Part shown: one piece after another, positions 1 to 8,977 of the stretch
Numbering within the stretch: position 1 is the first letter of the stretch
Layout of the letters: every line of letters begins with the position of its first letter
Assembly (NCBI GenBank): GCA_937870795.1
Contig: CALMWS010000097.1
Location: forward strand, 1-35,115
Source of the DNA: an uncultured Bacteroidota bacterium
GTDB lineage: Bacteria; Bacteroidota; Bacteroidia; Chitinophagales; Saprospiraceae
DNA: 35,115 nt
Direction: 5' to 3'
The notes under the pieces: generated by a model
Seen by the model: the letters and a program-made list of their open reading frames with translations, nothing else
Database searches by the model: none
What the model was told of the DNA's origin: nothing
Position numbers and translations under genes: made by a program

Positions 1-1491
1 TCTGCGTGTGGAGGTACTACCACTGTGACCTTCACCTACACGAGTACCTGTGGTGCCTCTATCACGACCTGTCAGGCAAGCTTCAGTGTGGTGCCCTCAT
101 CCTCTGTTTTATTGAGTTGTCCGATCAATACCACAGTAGCGGCTTGTCAATCTCAATCTGCGGTAGATGCTGCCTTTGCAAGCTGGCTGGCTACAGCATC
201 TGCAACAGGAGGATGCAATGGTGTGCTAACGAATGACAATACAGGAGCACCCTCAGCGTGCGGTGGTACTACTACTGTGACTTTTACCTACATGAGCACC
301 TGTGGTGTCCCTATCACGACTTGCCAGGCAAGCTTCGGTGTGGTGCCTGCATTACCTATTATATTGAATTGCCCAACCAATACCACAGTGCCATCTTGTC
401 AAACTCAATCCACAGTGGATGCAGCCTTTGCAGCATGGCTTGCCACAGCATCAGCATCGGGTGGCTGTAATGGCATGCTAACAAATAACAACAGTGGAGC
501 ACCTTTAGCGTGTGGAGGGAATACCACAGTGACATTCACTTATACCAGTGCTTGTGGAGCGCCTGCCACAAGCTGTCAGGCAAGTTTCATTGTAACGCCC
601 TCAATGCCCATTACTCTCAATTGCCCAACCAATACAACCGAAGCTGTTTGTCAATCACAAACGGCAATAGATGCTTCATTTTTGTCTTGGCTAAGTACAG
701 CCACAGCATCGGGTGGATGCAATGGGATTTTGACAAATAACAATACAGGAGCACCATCTGTTTGTGGGGGAAGTACCACAGTGGTTTTTGCTTATATCAA
801 TACCTGTGGTACTCCTGTGACTTCCTGCCAAGCCACATTTTCGGTTTTAGCACCTCCTCCAATCTCCCTAACTTGTCCGATGAATGTAAATGTCCCCGGA
901 GGACAAACACAGTTGGATGTTGACAACGCATTTGCGGTTTGGCTTTCATCAGCTGAGGCAACAGGCGGATGCAGTGGGGTTCTTACAAATGACAACACAG
1001 GGGCACCTCAGGCTGCCGGAGGATCGACCACGGTTAGCTTTTACTATAATAACAGTTGTGCACCAATCACTTCCAGTTGTCAGGCTACATTTGCTGTCAT
1101 CCAGGGAGATTTCCAAAATACAACAACTAATCAAGTATATACAACCTTGCAAGCTGCCATTGATGCCGCGAATAGTGGAGAGACGATCATTTTATTGAAC
1201 AATGTTTCTGAGTCTGATATAATTGTTAATAATTCGGTCTGTATTGAAGCAAACGGGTTTATGCTCACCATTCCGGTTGGGAGTCTAACCATACCTCTTG
1301 GCAAATCACTTACCTGGAAAGAAGATAATCTATCTTTCATGAATGGGGCTCAGCTGTTAAATAATGGCACACTTTGTAACAATGGTACCATTATCCATCC
1401 AGACACATTCACCAACCATGGCATTTACAAAGGCAGTGGTAGTTGGCAGGGAAGCTTTATTAATTATGGAATAATAAAGCCAGGGAATTAG
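1..1491 (+). CDS. Secreted repeat protein with HYR-like six-Cys repeats, 3' part only
   Basis: The frame is open from base 1, so the N-terminus lies outside the window; the GTG at 25 is internal. Four full copies of an 84-residue unit (bases 28-1035) and a partial fifth are followed by a different C-terminal region from about base 1110. Each unit carries a Thr-rich strand, Cys-Pro followed by an Asn-Thr-Thr segment, a DAAF..WL helix-like segment and Gly-Gly-Cys-Asn-Gly. Such repeats are typical of very large secreted Bacteroidota proteins (HYR-like/Ig-like, adhesin-type); their ligand is unknown. The tail begins with a pectin-lyase-like segment (YTTLQAAIDAANSGETI) and continues with Asn-Gly-Thr beta-helix turns ending in KPGN and a TAG stop. 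I see no canonical T9SS sorting domain, which is unusual for this class and may mean truncation. Identification as an exported repeat protein is confident; function is not. Confidence 0.85.
   Translation, partial: SACGGTTTVTFTYTSTCGASITTCQASFSVVPSSSVLLSCPINTTVAACQSQSAVDAAFASWLATASATGGCNGVLTNDNTGAPSACGGTTTVTFTYMSTCGVPITTCQASFGVVPALPIILNCPTNTTVPSCQTQSTVDAAFAAWLATASASGGCNGMLTNNNSGAPLACGGNTTVTFTYTSACGAPATSCQASFIVTPSMPITLNCPTNTTEAVCQSQTAIDASFLSWLSTATASGGCNGILTNNNTGAPSVCGGSTTVVFAYINTCGTPVTSCQATFSVLAPPPISLTCPMNVNVPGGQTQLDVDNAFAVWLSSAEATGGCSGVLTNDNTGAPQAAGGSTTVSFYYNNSCAPITSSCQATFAVIQGDFQNTTTNQVYTTLQAAIDAANSGETIILLNNVSESDIIVNNSVCIEANGFMLTIPVGSLTIPLGKSLTWKEDNLSFMNGAQLLNNGTLCNNGTIIHPDTFTNHGIYKGSGSWQGSFINYGIIKPGN
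28..1101 (+). repeat. Tandem 252 bp (84 aa) repeat, 4 full copies and a partial fifth
   Basis: In-frame units begin at 28, 280, 532 and 784, with a partial copy from 1036. The period is exactly 84 codons with no indels between copies. Copies 1 to 3 each have six cysteines; copy 4 has four. Copies differ at many positions, so this is a protein-domain array rather than a recent DNA expansion. Confidence 0.9.
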
Positions 1492-1862
1492 ATTATGCAA
1501 AGTATGTATATCATCAAGTTTCAATTTCACTGATGGGCATTAACTTGTCATTACAAATTGATTTAGCGATTAATTTTATTTTTTTCTGAATGCTCATTTT
1601 TCTCACATTTCGATGTAAGCTATGATGGCTTATAAATGAAAAAACCATTGTAAGCAAGAGTAAAATGAAGATGTTACGTTTCATTGATATTCTAACGACC
1701 AATTTTGAAAAAACTTATCTTGAAACTGTGTTAGCTATTACGATTATTGTTGTCAGTTGTGGCTATTGTCACATTCAACAATATATAAATTGTAAATGCT
1801 CTCCATTTCCTCAAGGCCCCCTGAGTAGAACAATGAATTCGGCAACCTGCTCGGAAAGGGCA
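1492..1862. other. Intergenic stretch without a convincing gene
   Basis: These 371 bases are AT-rich and separate two convergent genes. The only candidate is a minus-strand ORF of 56 codons (1514-1684) whose start MKRNIFILLLLTMVFSFIS looks like a signal peptide. It has no recognisable domain or start signal, so I do not call it a gene. I found no clear hairpin with a T-run for either flanking gene. Confidence 0.5.
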
Positions 1863-3473
1863 CTATTTGGGTGCAACATAGCCCTCATGAAGTTTTTCAA
1901 TCATTTTTGCAAAATGAATTAATCGTTGTTCAGAAAACATAGGTCCTACCAATTGGACAGCAATGGGCAATCCCTGATCATTTAAACCCAGGGGTATGGT
2001 TAGGGCCGGATGACCGGTGGCATTAAAGAACATAGGGTAGTGAAACTGATCCCAGTATTCCATGTTTTTGCCATTTATCTCTATGGGCTCATGGTTTGGA
2101 TTTTTTACCATTGCCGGTCCAATTGTGATGGGCATAATGAGGAAATCGTATTGTTTGAAAAAGTCTTCTAAGGATTGCTTTAATGCTTCTCTTCTCTTTA
2201 GAATTTTTTCATACTCTTCTTCATCCGCATCGCCAATTCGTTCAAGGCCTTCGCTCATGTCGATTTTAAGTGGAGTGCCACTTTCAAATTCATGTTTTAT
2301 CAATTGACGGATGATCCAGGGCTGTTTGGCAAATACCATATAGGCCATGAGCAACATGTGCATTTGTCGCATTTCAGCAAGTTTGGGGGGTTGTACATTA
2401 TTGGTATTAACCCCTTCCTTGTTTAAGTTGGACACCAATTGATTCAGTTTGGTCAAAACATCAGAAGAAACAGAAATTTTATCATTTGGCAGCTGAAGTT
2501 CACCAAACCAGGCAATTTTATAGGAACTTAAAGACTTGGTTGTATCTACCACGAGCCATTTATTATTTTGGTACCAGGGTTTAATCAAGGCCTTCCATCC
2601 CAGATCAATATCGTCAATGGTTCGTGCCATGGGTCCAGCCACTGCCAATCTGTAATAGTGGTGATTGCCTGTGGTATCTGGCGATGAACCAAAATGCCTG
2701 CCCATGCTTTCTTCTGTTGTTTTTAGGCCATAAATGCCACAATAGGCAGCAGGTACTCTTATACTGCCACCCATATCACCACCCAAACTCAGTGGACAAA
2801 AAGCAGAAGCAACGGCTGCGGCACCACCGCCTGTACTTCCCCCTGGTGTTCTTTTTACATCATACGGATTGTGAGCTTCGGGATATATTTCTCCTGCGGT
2901 CTGCATATCAATCAACATTCTTGGAACGTTGGTTGTGCCTAAAATAACGGCTCCCTCGGCCAACCAGGCATCTACTATGGCTGCATTTCTGGGAGCCATG
3001 AAATTTTGAAACTGAGAAGAATTCCAGGTGCTGGGATGGCCTTTGACCCAAAACTCTTCCTTGATGCATACCGGTACACCATGCAGCAAGCCTGTATTTT
3101 CGGCGCGCTGTGTTATTTCATCTGCCCTTTTTGCTGCTTCAAGAGCTTCTTTTTCAAATAACCATACGAAGGCATTCGTTTTGTAATTGTTGTTTTTGAT
3201 GTAGTTGATAAATTCTGTTGTGATTTCAACTGAAGATGCTTTTCGTGTTTTAATCAATGTGGCAAGTTCAGTCGCAGATTTAAAAATGTACTTACCTTCA
3301 CAGGGCAATTCTGTTTTAGGCTTTTGAAATAATTCTGTCTGGAGGATTGGTGGTTCACCATCCGCTTTTGGCAATTGAGACCAGACGTACAAAACCAATC
3401 CACCTACCAGTAAAGCCAAAACACCAATGATGATGCCAAGCCATTTTGCTAATTTTTTGAAATTTGTTTTCAT
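1863..3473 (-). CDS. Membrane-anchored amidase (amidase signature family)
   Basis: This 536-residue enzyme hydrolyses amide bonds, substrate unknown. The amidase-signature Ser-cisSer-Lys triad is visible: Lys138 in GVPVCIKEE, Ser213 in the glycine-rich loop GGSTGGG, and the nucleophile Ser237 in GGDMGGSIR, followed by the family's PAAYCGIYGLK. The loop usually reads GGSSGG, so one Ser is Thr here, and the residue after Lys138 is Glu rather than the common Asp. Residues 11-31 form a hydrophobic N-terminal anchor after a basic start, so the catalytic domain probably faces the periplasm. Length fits fatty-acid-amide-hydrolase-like members better than GatA, and no gatC or gatB lies nearby. The gene is followed 194 bp upstream by the regulator at 3668 on the same strand, with no sign that they are co-transcribed. 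Confidence 0.9.
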   Translation of the reverse strand: MKTNFKKLAKWLGIIIGVLALLVGGLVLYVWSQLPKADGEPPILQTELFQKPKTELPCEGKYIFKSATELATLIKTRKASSVEITTEFINYIKNNNYKTNAFVWLFEKEALEAAKRADEITQRAENTGLLHGVPVCIKEEFWVKGHPSTWNSSQFQNFMAPRNAAIVDAWLAEGAVILGTTNVPRMLIDMQTAGEIYPEAHNPYDVKRTPGGSTGGGAAAVASAFCPLSLGGDMGGSIRVPAAYCGIYGLKTTEESMGRHFGSSPDTTGNHHYYRLAVAGPMARTIDDIDLGWKALIKPWYQNNKWLVVDTTKSLSSYKIAWFGELQLPNDKISVSSDVLTKLNQLVSNLNKEGVNTNNVQPPKLAEMRQMHMLLMAYMVFAKQPWIIRQLIKHEFESGTPLKIDMSEGLERIGDADEEEYEKILKRREALKQSLEDFFKQYDFLIMPITIGPAMVKNPNHEPIEINGKNMEYWDQFHYPMFFNATGHPALTIPLGLNDQGLPIAVQLVGPMFSEQRLIHFAKMIEKLHEGYVAPK

Positions 3474-3667
3474 TTGTTTGCGATATAGATATTGTATTAA
3501 TAAAATAGATAATTACGTTTATTAAATGGGCCATGTCCATTGCTATGATAATAAAATTGGTTGAATTGCTTTGAATTAGGTATGGCAATTTTGACCTGAT
3601 TTAATTGTGAATTGTTATTGGTGTCTCGTAGTTAAATTCCAGTAAAACTAACCGCAAGAAACTTTAT

Positions 3668-6526
3668 CTACATTTCTCCAGGCGTAATTCCGTACTGGTC
3701 TTTAAAGCATTTGATGAAGTATGCAGGCGAATTGAATCCACAGCGATAAGCAATCTCTGACACATTGCCAGATTTTTGTGCAAGCAGCTGTTTGGCTTGT
3801 TCCAGACGCATGGATCTTATGATTTCATTGGGACCCTTGCCTGTCAGTGCCGAGAGTTTTCTATGTAATTGACTTCTGCTAAATCCTACCTTTTGACTTA
3901 GCTCTACTACTGAAAACCCTTCGTCATCCAGATTTTGTTGAATGACATCTCTGACCTGTGACAGGAAGCGCGCATCCATGCTTTCCTCTGCTGTTGGATT
4001 GGGAGTAAAGGCATTGATTTTACCCAAAAAACTCTCCTGCAATCGAAGCCGGGTAGTGATCCAGTTTTTGATTTTAAGCACCAATTCAGCAGCCTGAAAG
4101 GGTTTGGTTAAAAAGTCATCTGCCCCGGATTGTAAACCCCGGATTTTGTCCTCATCTTCTGCTTTGGAAGTAAGCATGATTACAGGAATGTGGGATAACA
4201 ATTTGTCGTTTTTCACAAGGTGACAAAACCCATGTCCATCCAGTTCGGGCATCATGATGTCCGTTATAATGATGTCGGGTACATGAGCAGTTGCTATTTC
4301 TATGCCTTGTTTGCCATTGCTGGCTTCCAGTACCTGGTATTGATCTCCCAGCTGGTCTTTGATGTAGGTCCTAACATCTGCATTGTCTTCCGCAATTAAG
4401 ATTACTTTTTTCAATGGGTGAACAGACATCGGTAGGGGACTGATTTCTGTTTCACCTGACAATGGTACCTGAGACGGTATGGCTTCTAGTTGTGGCTGAT
4501 CGTCAAAATTGTGTTGGTCAAAAAACGATCTTTCTACGTTTAACAACACTGTGAAAACCGCACCTTCTCCTTCTTTGCTTGATACAGATACTGAGCCGCC
4601 ATGCAATTCACAAAGTTCCTTGACAAGGGCAAGGCCCAAACCACTGCCTGGCTGAATTTCGTTCTGTGTACTTTTGGAGAATCGATCAAACAAGGTAAGC
4701 ATTTGATCATCGGGTATACCAATGCCGCTGTCTCGTATCTCTAGTTTAATAAAACCTGCTGTAATGGGGTAGATGTATACCAGAATGTTGCCTCCTTCGT
4801 GACTAAATTTGACAGCGTTGGAGATAAGATTGACAAGAATTTTTTCTACGGCATCTCTGTCATAACAGCAGCTGCCATCTGAAGCCGGGCTGTGTACCTG
4901 GATGGTCAGGTTTTTTCGATCGGCCATACTTTCGAAAGAAAATGCTATGGCATGGATCAAGGCATGGATGTCTCCTTTGCTACCCATGAGTTTCATCTTG
5001 CCACTTTCAAGCTTGCTCAACAAAAGCAGTTGGTTGACCAATTCAAGCAGTCGCTTTCCATTTTTGTGCATGATGCGAAAATACTTGTTTTGGTCTCCGG
5101 TGAAGTTCCCTTTGATCATCTGATCGAGTGGACCAATGATCAGCGAAAGTGGTGTCCTGATTTCATGGCTAATATTGGCAAAAAAGGTACTTTTCAGCTT
5201 ATCTACTTCTCTAAGGCGATCTACCTCAGCGTGTTCCAGCTCTGCTTCCAGCCTGGCTTTCTCAGCTTCGAGATGGACTCTTTTTTTATCCATCTGCTGT
5301 TGTTTGCGCAGGAAAAGGAAAAATGCGATGACCAGGGTAAGCAGAGCCGCAGATCCAAAGATCCACCTACTTTTTATTTCTCGTTCTTCAGCGAGTAATC
5401 GCTCTTTTTCTGAGGTTTCATACTTTACCTGGTAATTGGTAACATTACTCAGTATTTGTTTGGAAAAAAATGAATCAGAAACCATTTGAAATTTATGGTG
5501 GAATGCACGGGCACCGACAAAATCCTTTTTAATGGTTGCCAGTATTTCAAGACCCCGGTATATTTCTTTGAGCAACTTGTAATTATTGCCTTTCCTTGCC
5601 TCTTTTTCTGCTTTGCTAAAATGGTTATCAGCTTGCAGGAGATTGCCTGCCTCCATCTCAACGTACCCAAGTATATTGTGGGCTTCACCACCCACAGGGT
5701 CATTACCGGCAGATGACGATAAACTCAGGATTTTGTGGCACAAGTTTCGGCTGTCCTGCCATTTGCCCAGTTGAAGCATGGCTGTAGCTCCAAAAACAAG
5801 TGATTGAGCTTGCCCCACAGGGTAATTGATTTTTTCAAATGCAGCCGCTGCCTGGTTTGCATTAACGATTGCGTCCTGCCATTGGCCTGTTTTGATATTG
5901 ATTTCGGCCAGTCCGGCAAAAGCACGGCCATATTCGTACATCCTTCCAATTTGCTGGCTCAAACGTAGGCCTCTTTGATGGTATTGATAGGCAATCTCAG
6001 TTTTGTTCAATTCCATATTGCAGAGGGCAAGCATATTGATAGCATTGAGAATGCCAATGGTATCTTTCATTTCCTCTGCAACCCTTAGTCCCAGGTCTGA
6101 ATATTGTAAGGCCTTGTCCCAAACGGAATTCATTCCATTGGTGGTGGCCAAAGCTTCATATGCCTTCATAATTGAAGGTTTGTGATTGGAAGCAAGGGCG
6201 TGTTTTAAGGCCCGCTCTGCAAGCACGTTTACATTTTTATTCTCACCATGGATGTTGAGCGCCGCAATCAATACGCTTAAGCAACGAGCCAGCCATTTGT
6301 CGTCTTTTTTTTGTTCTGCGAGATTGAGAGCGGCTTGAGCAGCTTCAATTGACCTGGTCTTGTCCAGTCCTACGTAGAAACGGCATATATCGTGATAGGC
6401 AAGCATTTTTTGGGTGTCAACCATGGTTGGCATCAAGTTGAGCAGGCTATCGGGGTTGATATTTTTCTGTGCAGAACCCCAAACCATGCCCATGAGCAGG
6501 CTTATGGTAAAAATCCATCGGCTCAT
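3668..6526 (-). CDS. TPR hybrid histidine kinase / receiver / AraC regulator (one-protein two-component system)
   Basis: A complete signalling pathway in one chain of 952 residues. In order: signal peptide (MSRWIFTISLLMGMVWGSA), TPR-type helical repeats (about 40-345, probably periplasmic), one membrane helix (about 389-407), coiled coil, HisKA with phospho-His454 in FFANISHEIRTP, HATPase with Asn570 in the N-box and DSGIGIP and GSGLGLALV ATP-lid motifs, receiver with acidic pair Glu713-Asp714, phospho-Asp756 in ITDIMMPELDG and Lys808, then a C-terminal AraC helix-turn-helix ending in YGITPGEM. The layout matches Bacteroidota hybrid systems, but the sensor is TPR rather than the beta-propeller of polysaccharide-utilisation regulators. 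An in-frame ATG at 6565 would add 13 residues; I chose 6526 because it starts an ordinary signal peptide and a candidate -7 element lies between the two ATGs. Its target is unknown; the divergent gene at 6875 is the nearest candidate. Confidence 0.93.
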   Translation of the reverse strand: MSRWIFTISLLMGMVWGSAQKNINPDSLLNLMPTMVDTQKMLAYHDICRFYVGLDKTRSIEAAQAALNLAEQKKDDKWLARCLSVLIAALNIHGENKNVNVLAERALKHALASNHKPSIMKAYEALATTNGMNSVWDKALQYSDLGLRVAEEMKDTIGILNAINMLALCNMELNKTEIAYQYHQRGLRLSQQIGRMYEYGRAFAGLAEINIKTGQWQDAIVNANQAAAAFEKINYPVGQAQSLVFGATAMLQLGKWQDSRNLCHKILSLSSSAGNDPVGGEAHNILGYVEMEAGNLLQADNHFSKAEKEARKGNNYKLLKEIYRGLEILATIKKDFVGARAFHHKFQMVSDSFFSKQILSNVTNYQVKYETSEKERLLAEEREIKSRWIFGSAALLTLVIAFFLFLRKQQQMDKKRVHLEAEKARLEAELEHAEVDRLREVDKLKSTFFANISHEIRTPLSLIIGPLDQMIKGNFTGDQNKYFRIMHKNGKRLLELVNQLLLLSKLESGKMKLMGSKGDIHALIHAIAFSFESMADRKNLTIQVHSPASDGSCCYDRDAVEKILVNLISNAVKFSHEGGNILVYIYPITAGFIKLEIRDSGIGIPDDQMLTLFDRFSKSTQNEIQPGSGLGLALVKELCELHGGSVSVSSKEGEGAVFTVLLNVERSFFDQHNFDDQPQLEAIPSQVPLSGETEISPLPMSVHPLKKVILIAEDNADVRTYIKDQLGDQYQVLEASNGKQGIEIATAHVPDIIITDIMMPELDGHGFCHLVKNDKLLSHIPVIMLTSKAEDEDKIRGLQSGADDFLTKPFQAAELVLKIKNWITTRLRLQESFLGKINAFTPNPTAEESMDARFLSQVRDVIQQNLDDEGFSVVELSQKVGFSRSQLHRKLSALTGKGPNEIIRSMRLEQAKQLLAQKSGNVSEIAYRCGFNSPAYFIKCFKDQYGITPGEM

Positions 6527-6543
6527 ATAACGGGCTTTAATAT

Positions 6544-6551
6544 CAAAAATA
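6544..6551 (-). promoter_or_regulatory. Candidate -7 element TATTTTTG for the hybrid regulator
   Basis: On the minus strand the octamer TATTTTTG fits the Bacteroidota -7 consensus TAnnTTTG, 17 bases before the ATG at 6526. No TTG sits at the expected distance upstream, so support is motif match and position only. Confidence 0.35.
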
Positions 6552-6565
6552 ATCAATCTGTTCAT

Positions 6566-6874
6566 TATGTGCTGAAATTGATCAGTAGAATTTATAGTAA
6601 TATACCCAGGGGCTTAATTTTTCTCCTTTCAAGGCATTTTCTATTCAGGGTCAAATCACGGAAGATGGCGGTTAATTAAATTTCAATTTTGTAGCTGATG
6701 TCATCAACATTGTCGCATTCAGAAATTTGGATGAATTACAACTGTCAGAATATTAATGTTTTACGATTTGCTACATTTTTCATATTCGTTGCTACATATG
6801 AGATATCCGTTGAAAAACATCCACCTCATTTTTGCTGAACAATTTATTATTCAACATGAAAAAAACAATTTAAC
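6566..6874. other. Divergent intergenic region between regulator and NTF2-fold gene
   Basis: About 309 AT-rich bases between divergent genes, so it should hold promoters for both and possibly an operator. I found no convincing TAnnTTTG box for the plus-strand gene. The last 19 bases contain a five-codon ORF (6856-6873, MKKTI then TAA) that stops one base before the ATG at 6875. Confidence 0.4.
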
Positions 6875-7735
6875 ATGAAATCAATCACTATTATTTTTTT
6901 AATGGCTGCGGCTTCATTAACCGCGCAACAGAGCCTCAAAAATGAACTGGATTCCTGGGTAAAAAACCTGGATGCCGCATTTGAGAGTGGAAAATGGGCC
7001 AATGTAAAGAAACACTATTCAACAACATCATCTGAAATTGGTCCTTTTGGAGAAGTGACAAATGGTGCCACAGATTTGGAGGCTTCTTACAATCAATTTG
7101 CTGCAATGTGGGAAGGTAAACCCACCATGACACATTCCATCACTTCCTGGAAAAATCTGGGTAATGACATGGTGTTGATATATCTTGATGGCCACCATGC
7201 GTTTAAAATGATGGGCCAGGAATATAATATGGAATTAACTCTGTCGGCATTGTTGGTGAAGAAGGGCGGACAATGGTTGCTTGAGCATGCCCAGCTTACA
7301 CCCAGGAAACAGTTTCTTATTCCTTCGATTGAAGAAGGAGAGATTCTAAAGTTAAGAACGGAAGCTTATGCAGCCTACAGAGCCCTTGATGCCAAAAGAT
7401 TTGGCAATGTATTTACAGACAAGGTTTATTTTACCTCACCATATGGCCAAAGGGCTTCAACCAAAGAAGAGGTTGTAGTGATGCATGAAAACCTGTTCCC
7501 ACTTTTTGCAAACGGTAAAGTGATTTCTGATGATATTATTGATTATAAGGTATCGTTTATGGCCCCCGAAGTAGCAATAGCTCAGTGGTTTGATATTTCA
7601 GTTTATGAGCAAAATGGAAAGTCAATAACAGAAAAATTAATCATGAACTGCGTGTTTGTCAAAACAAGTGAAGGGTGGAAAATATCCTCGTTTTCAATGG
7701 TACCTGTTCCTGCAAATTTTGAAGGGGTCAAGTAA
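6875..7735 (+). CDS. Secreted protein with two NTF2-like (SnoaL/DUF4440-type) domains
   Basis: A 286-residue exported protein with signal peptide MKSITIIFLMAAASLTAQ. Two halves, about 20-140 and 150-283, each show the NTF2-like pattern: an N-terminal helix with W or Y (DSWVKNLDAAFESGKW; LRTEAYAAYRALDAKRF), a central segment with G/N turns, and a closing strand of the type KKGGQWLLEHAQLTP and KTSEGWKISSFSMVP. The fold is used by small hydrolases, isomerases and ligand binders, and the catalytic residues cannot be assigned here, so function is open. It is divergent from the hybrid regulator and lies 66 bp before the cytochrome gene, separated from it by a likely terminator. Confidence 0.72.
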   Translation: MKSITIIFLMAAASLTAQQSLKNELDSWVKNLDAAFESGKWANVKKHYSTTSSEIGPFGEVTNGATDLEASYNQFAAMWEGKPTMTHSITSWKNLGNDMVLIYLDGHHAFKMMGQEYNMELTLSALLVKKGGQWLLEHAQLTPRKQFLIPSIEEGEILKLRTEAYAAYRALDAKRFGNVFTDKVYFTSPYGQRASTKEEVVVMHENLFPLFANGKVISDDIIDYKVSFMAPEVAIAQWFDISVYEQNGKSITEKLIMNCVFVKTSEGWKISSFSMVPVPANFEGVK

Positions 7736-7749
7736 TGGCTCCTCTTTTG

Positions 7750-7780
7750 GGGCCGACGAGAGAACCGGGCCCTTTTTTTC
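7750..7780 (+). terminator. Probable intrinsic terminator
   Basis: A 5 bp all-GC stem (gggcc 7750-7754 with ggccc 7768-7772) with a 13-base loop is followed by seven T. It lies 15 bases after the stop at 7735 and would separate that gene from the cytochrome gene. Confidence 0.6.
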
Positions 7781-7801
7781 TTAACTTAAAGATTTACCAA
7801 A

Positions 7802-8689
7802 ATGAAAAAAATTCTAAAATACCTGGCGTATGCTTTGGTCTTAATAATCGTAATTTCAGCACTGTTTGCTTTTTATTTTGTTCAAAAATGCAATGCTGAT
7901 TTTGAAGAAAAAGTATCCTATACACCTGCTGAAATTTTGATTCCCACCGATTCTTTATCCATTGAAAGAGGCCGTCTTCTTTCGGTTGGATGCAGGTCTT
8001 GTCATGGAAATCAGCTGGAAGGAAGTTATTTTTTTGATGACCCCAACATAGGAAAAATTGCTTCCTCTAACCTTACCGGAGCAAAGGGTAGCCCTACCGA
8101 AAATTATACTGACTTAGATTGGATTAGATCTATCCGACATGGAATTGGGCCGGATGGAAGGAAATTGTTTGTGATGCCCAGTGAATCAATGTGTCACCTT
8201 AGTGATCAGGATTTGGGCAGTCTCATCGCTTTTCTTAAGACCTTACCCAAGGTAGAAAATCATTTTGAAAAGGCTTCTTTTACCACTTTTGCTAAAATAC
8301 TAGCTGGTGCCGGACAATTTGGAGAAATGTATTCTTACAATGTGATCGATCACAAGAGTGTTGACCATGTGGCGCATCCTGCAGAGGTCAATAGCCTGGA
8401 GCATGGCTTGTACATGGTGAATTCTCATGGATGTGTTTCTTGTCATGGCAAGGATTTTAAAGGAGGCAAGTCTCCTGATCCGGTTTCTCCATTGGTCCCC
8501 AATATTTCTGCAACCGGAAATCCGGGAAAATGGACCCGTGCCCAATTTATAGAAACCCTACGTTCCGGTAAAACGCCTGAAGGTAAGATGCTGGATGGGA
8601 AGTTCATGCCTTTCGCGGGTGTTGCGCCATTTTCGGATGATGAAATTGGTTCTATTTATGACTACATCATGAGTCTGCCTGTGCAATAA
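7802..8689 (+). CDS. Membrane-anchored diheme cytochrome c
   Basis: A 295-residue c-type cytochrome with an N-terminal membrane anchor (about 7-27) and two class I-like domains outside the inner membrane. Haem is attached at CRSCH (64-68) and CVSCH (211-215). Likely axial methionines are Met125 in LFVMPS and Met269 in KFMPF, each followed by the short C-terminal helix typical of cytochrome c (LGSLIAFLKTLP; IGSIYDYIMSLP). The paired layout resembles the cytochrome c subunits that accept electrons from periplasmic dehydrogenases, but no dehydrogenase lies beside it, so its donor is unknown. A terminator precedes and another follows, so it is probably monocistronic. Confidence 0.9.
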   Translation: MKKILKYLAYALVLIIVISALFAFYFVQKCNADFEEKVSYTPAEILIPTDSLSIERGRLLSVGCRSCHGNQLEGSYFFDDPNIGKIASSNLTGAKGSPTENYTDLDWIRSIRHGIGPDGRKLFVMPSESMCHLSDQDLGSLIAFLKTLPKVENHFEKASFTTFAKILAGAGQFGEMYSYNVIDHKSVDHVAHPAEVNSLEHGLYMVNSHGCVSCHGKDFKGGKSPDPVSPLVPNISATGNPGKWTRAQFIETLRSGKTPEGKMLDGKFMPFAGVAPFSDDEIGSIYDYIMSLPVQ

Positions 8690-8724
8690 AATGTGATTGG
8701 ACGCCGTCATTAAAATACCCTTAG

Positions 8725-8757
8725 CAGGTGATTTCCTTTGGAATCACCTGTTTTTTT
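8725..8757 (+). terminator. Strong intrinsic terminator after the cytochrome gene
   Basis: Nine Watson-Crick pairs (caggtgatt with aatcacctg) extend by a G-U and a C-G pair to a tetraloop, followed by seven T at 8751-8757. It lies 36 bases after the stop at 8689. Confidence 0.9.
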
Positions 8758-8977
8758 GCTTATAGGTGAAATGAAAAGGCCCCGCCTCATTCCTCCATAT
8801 TATTCGGGTGAAGAAGCAGGGCACAGTCGCAGGTGCGTTCGGGTCTCAACGATAAAACGGGGTAAACTTCTATTCTTTAGGTTTTTTTCAAGTGTTTGGT
8901 TTTTCGTTTTGTTTACAATATCAAAATGGTAAGCTATTATAAATATTTATGAGGAACAGCATTAACATGCCTAAATG

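Noticed and set aside
1514..1702. Minus-strand ORF with a signal-peptide-like start
   Set aside because: Only 56-62 codons, no domain, no start signal and the stretch is AT-rich, where such ORFs arise by chance.
1665..1922. Plus-strand ORF of 85 codons
   Set aside because: It overlaps the 3' end of the amidase antisense and has no recognisable feature.
4892..5398. Plus-strand ORF of 168 codons inside the hybrid kinase
   Set aside because: Antisense to the conserved HisKA region; its sequence is explained by the minus-strand coding frame.
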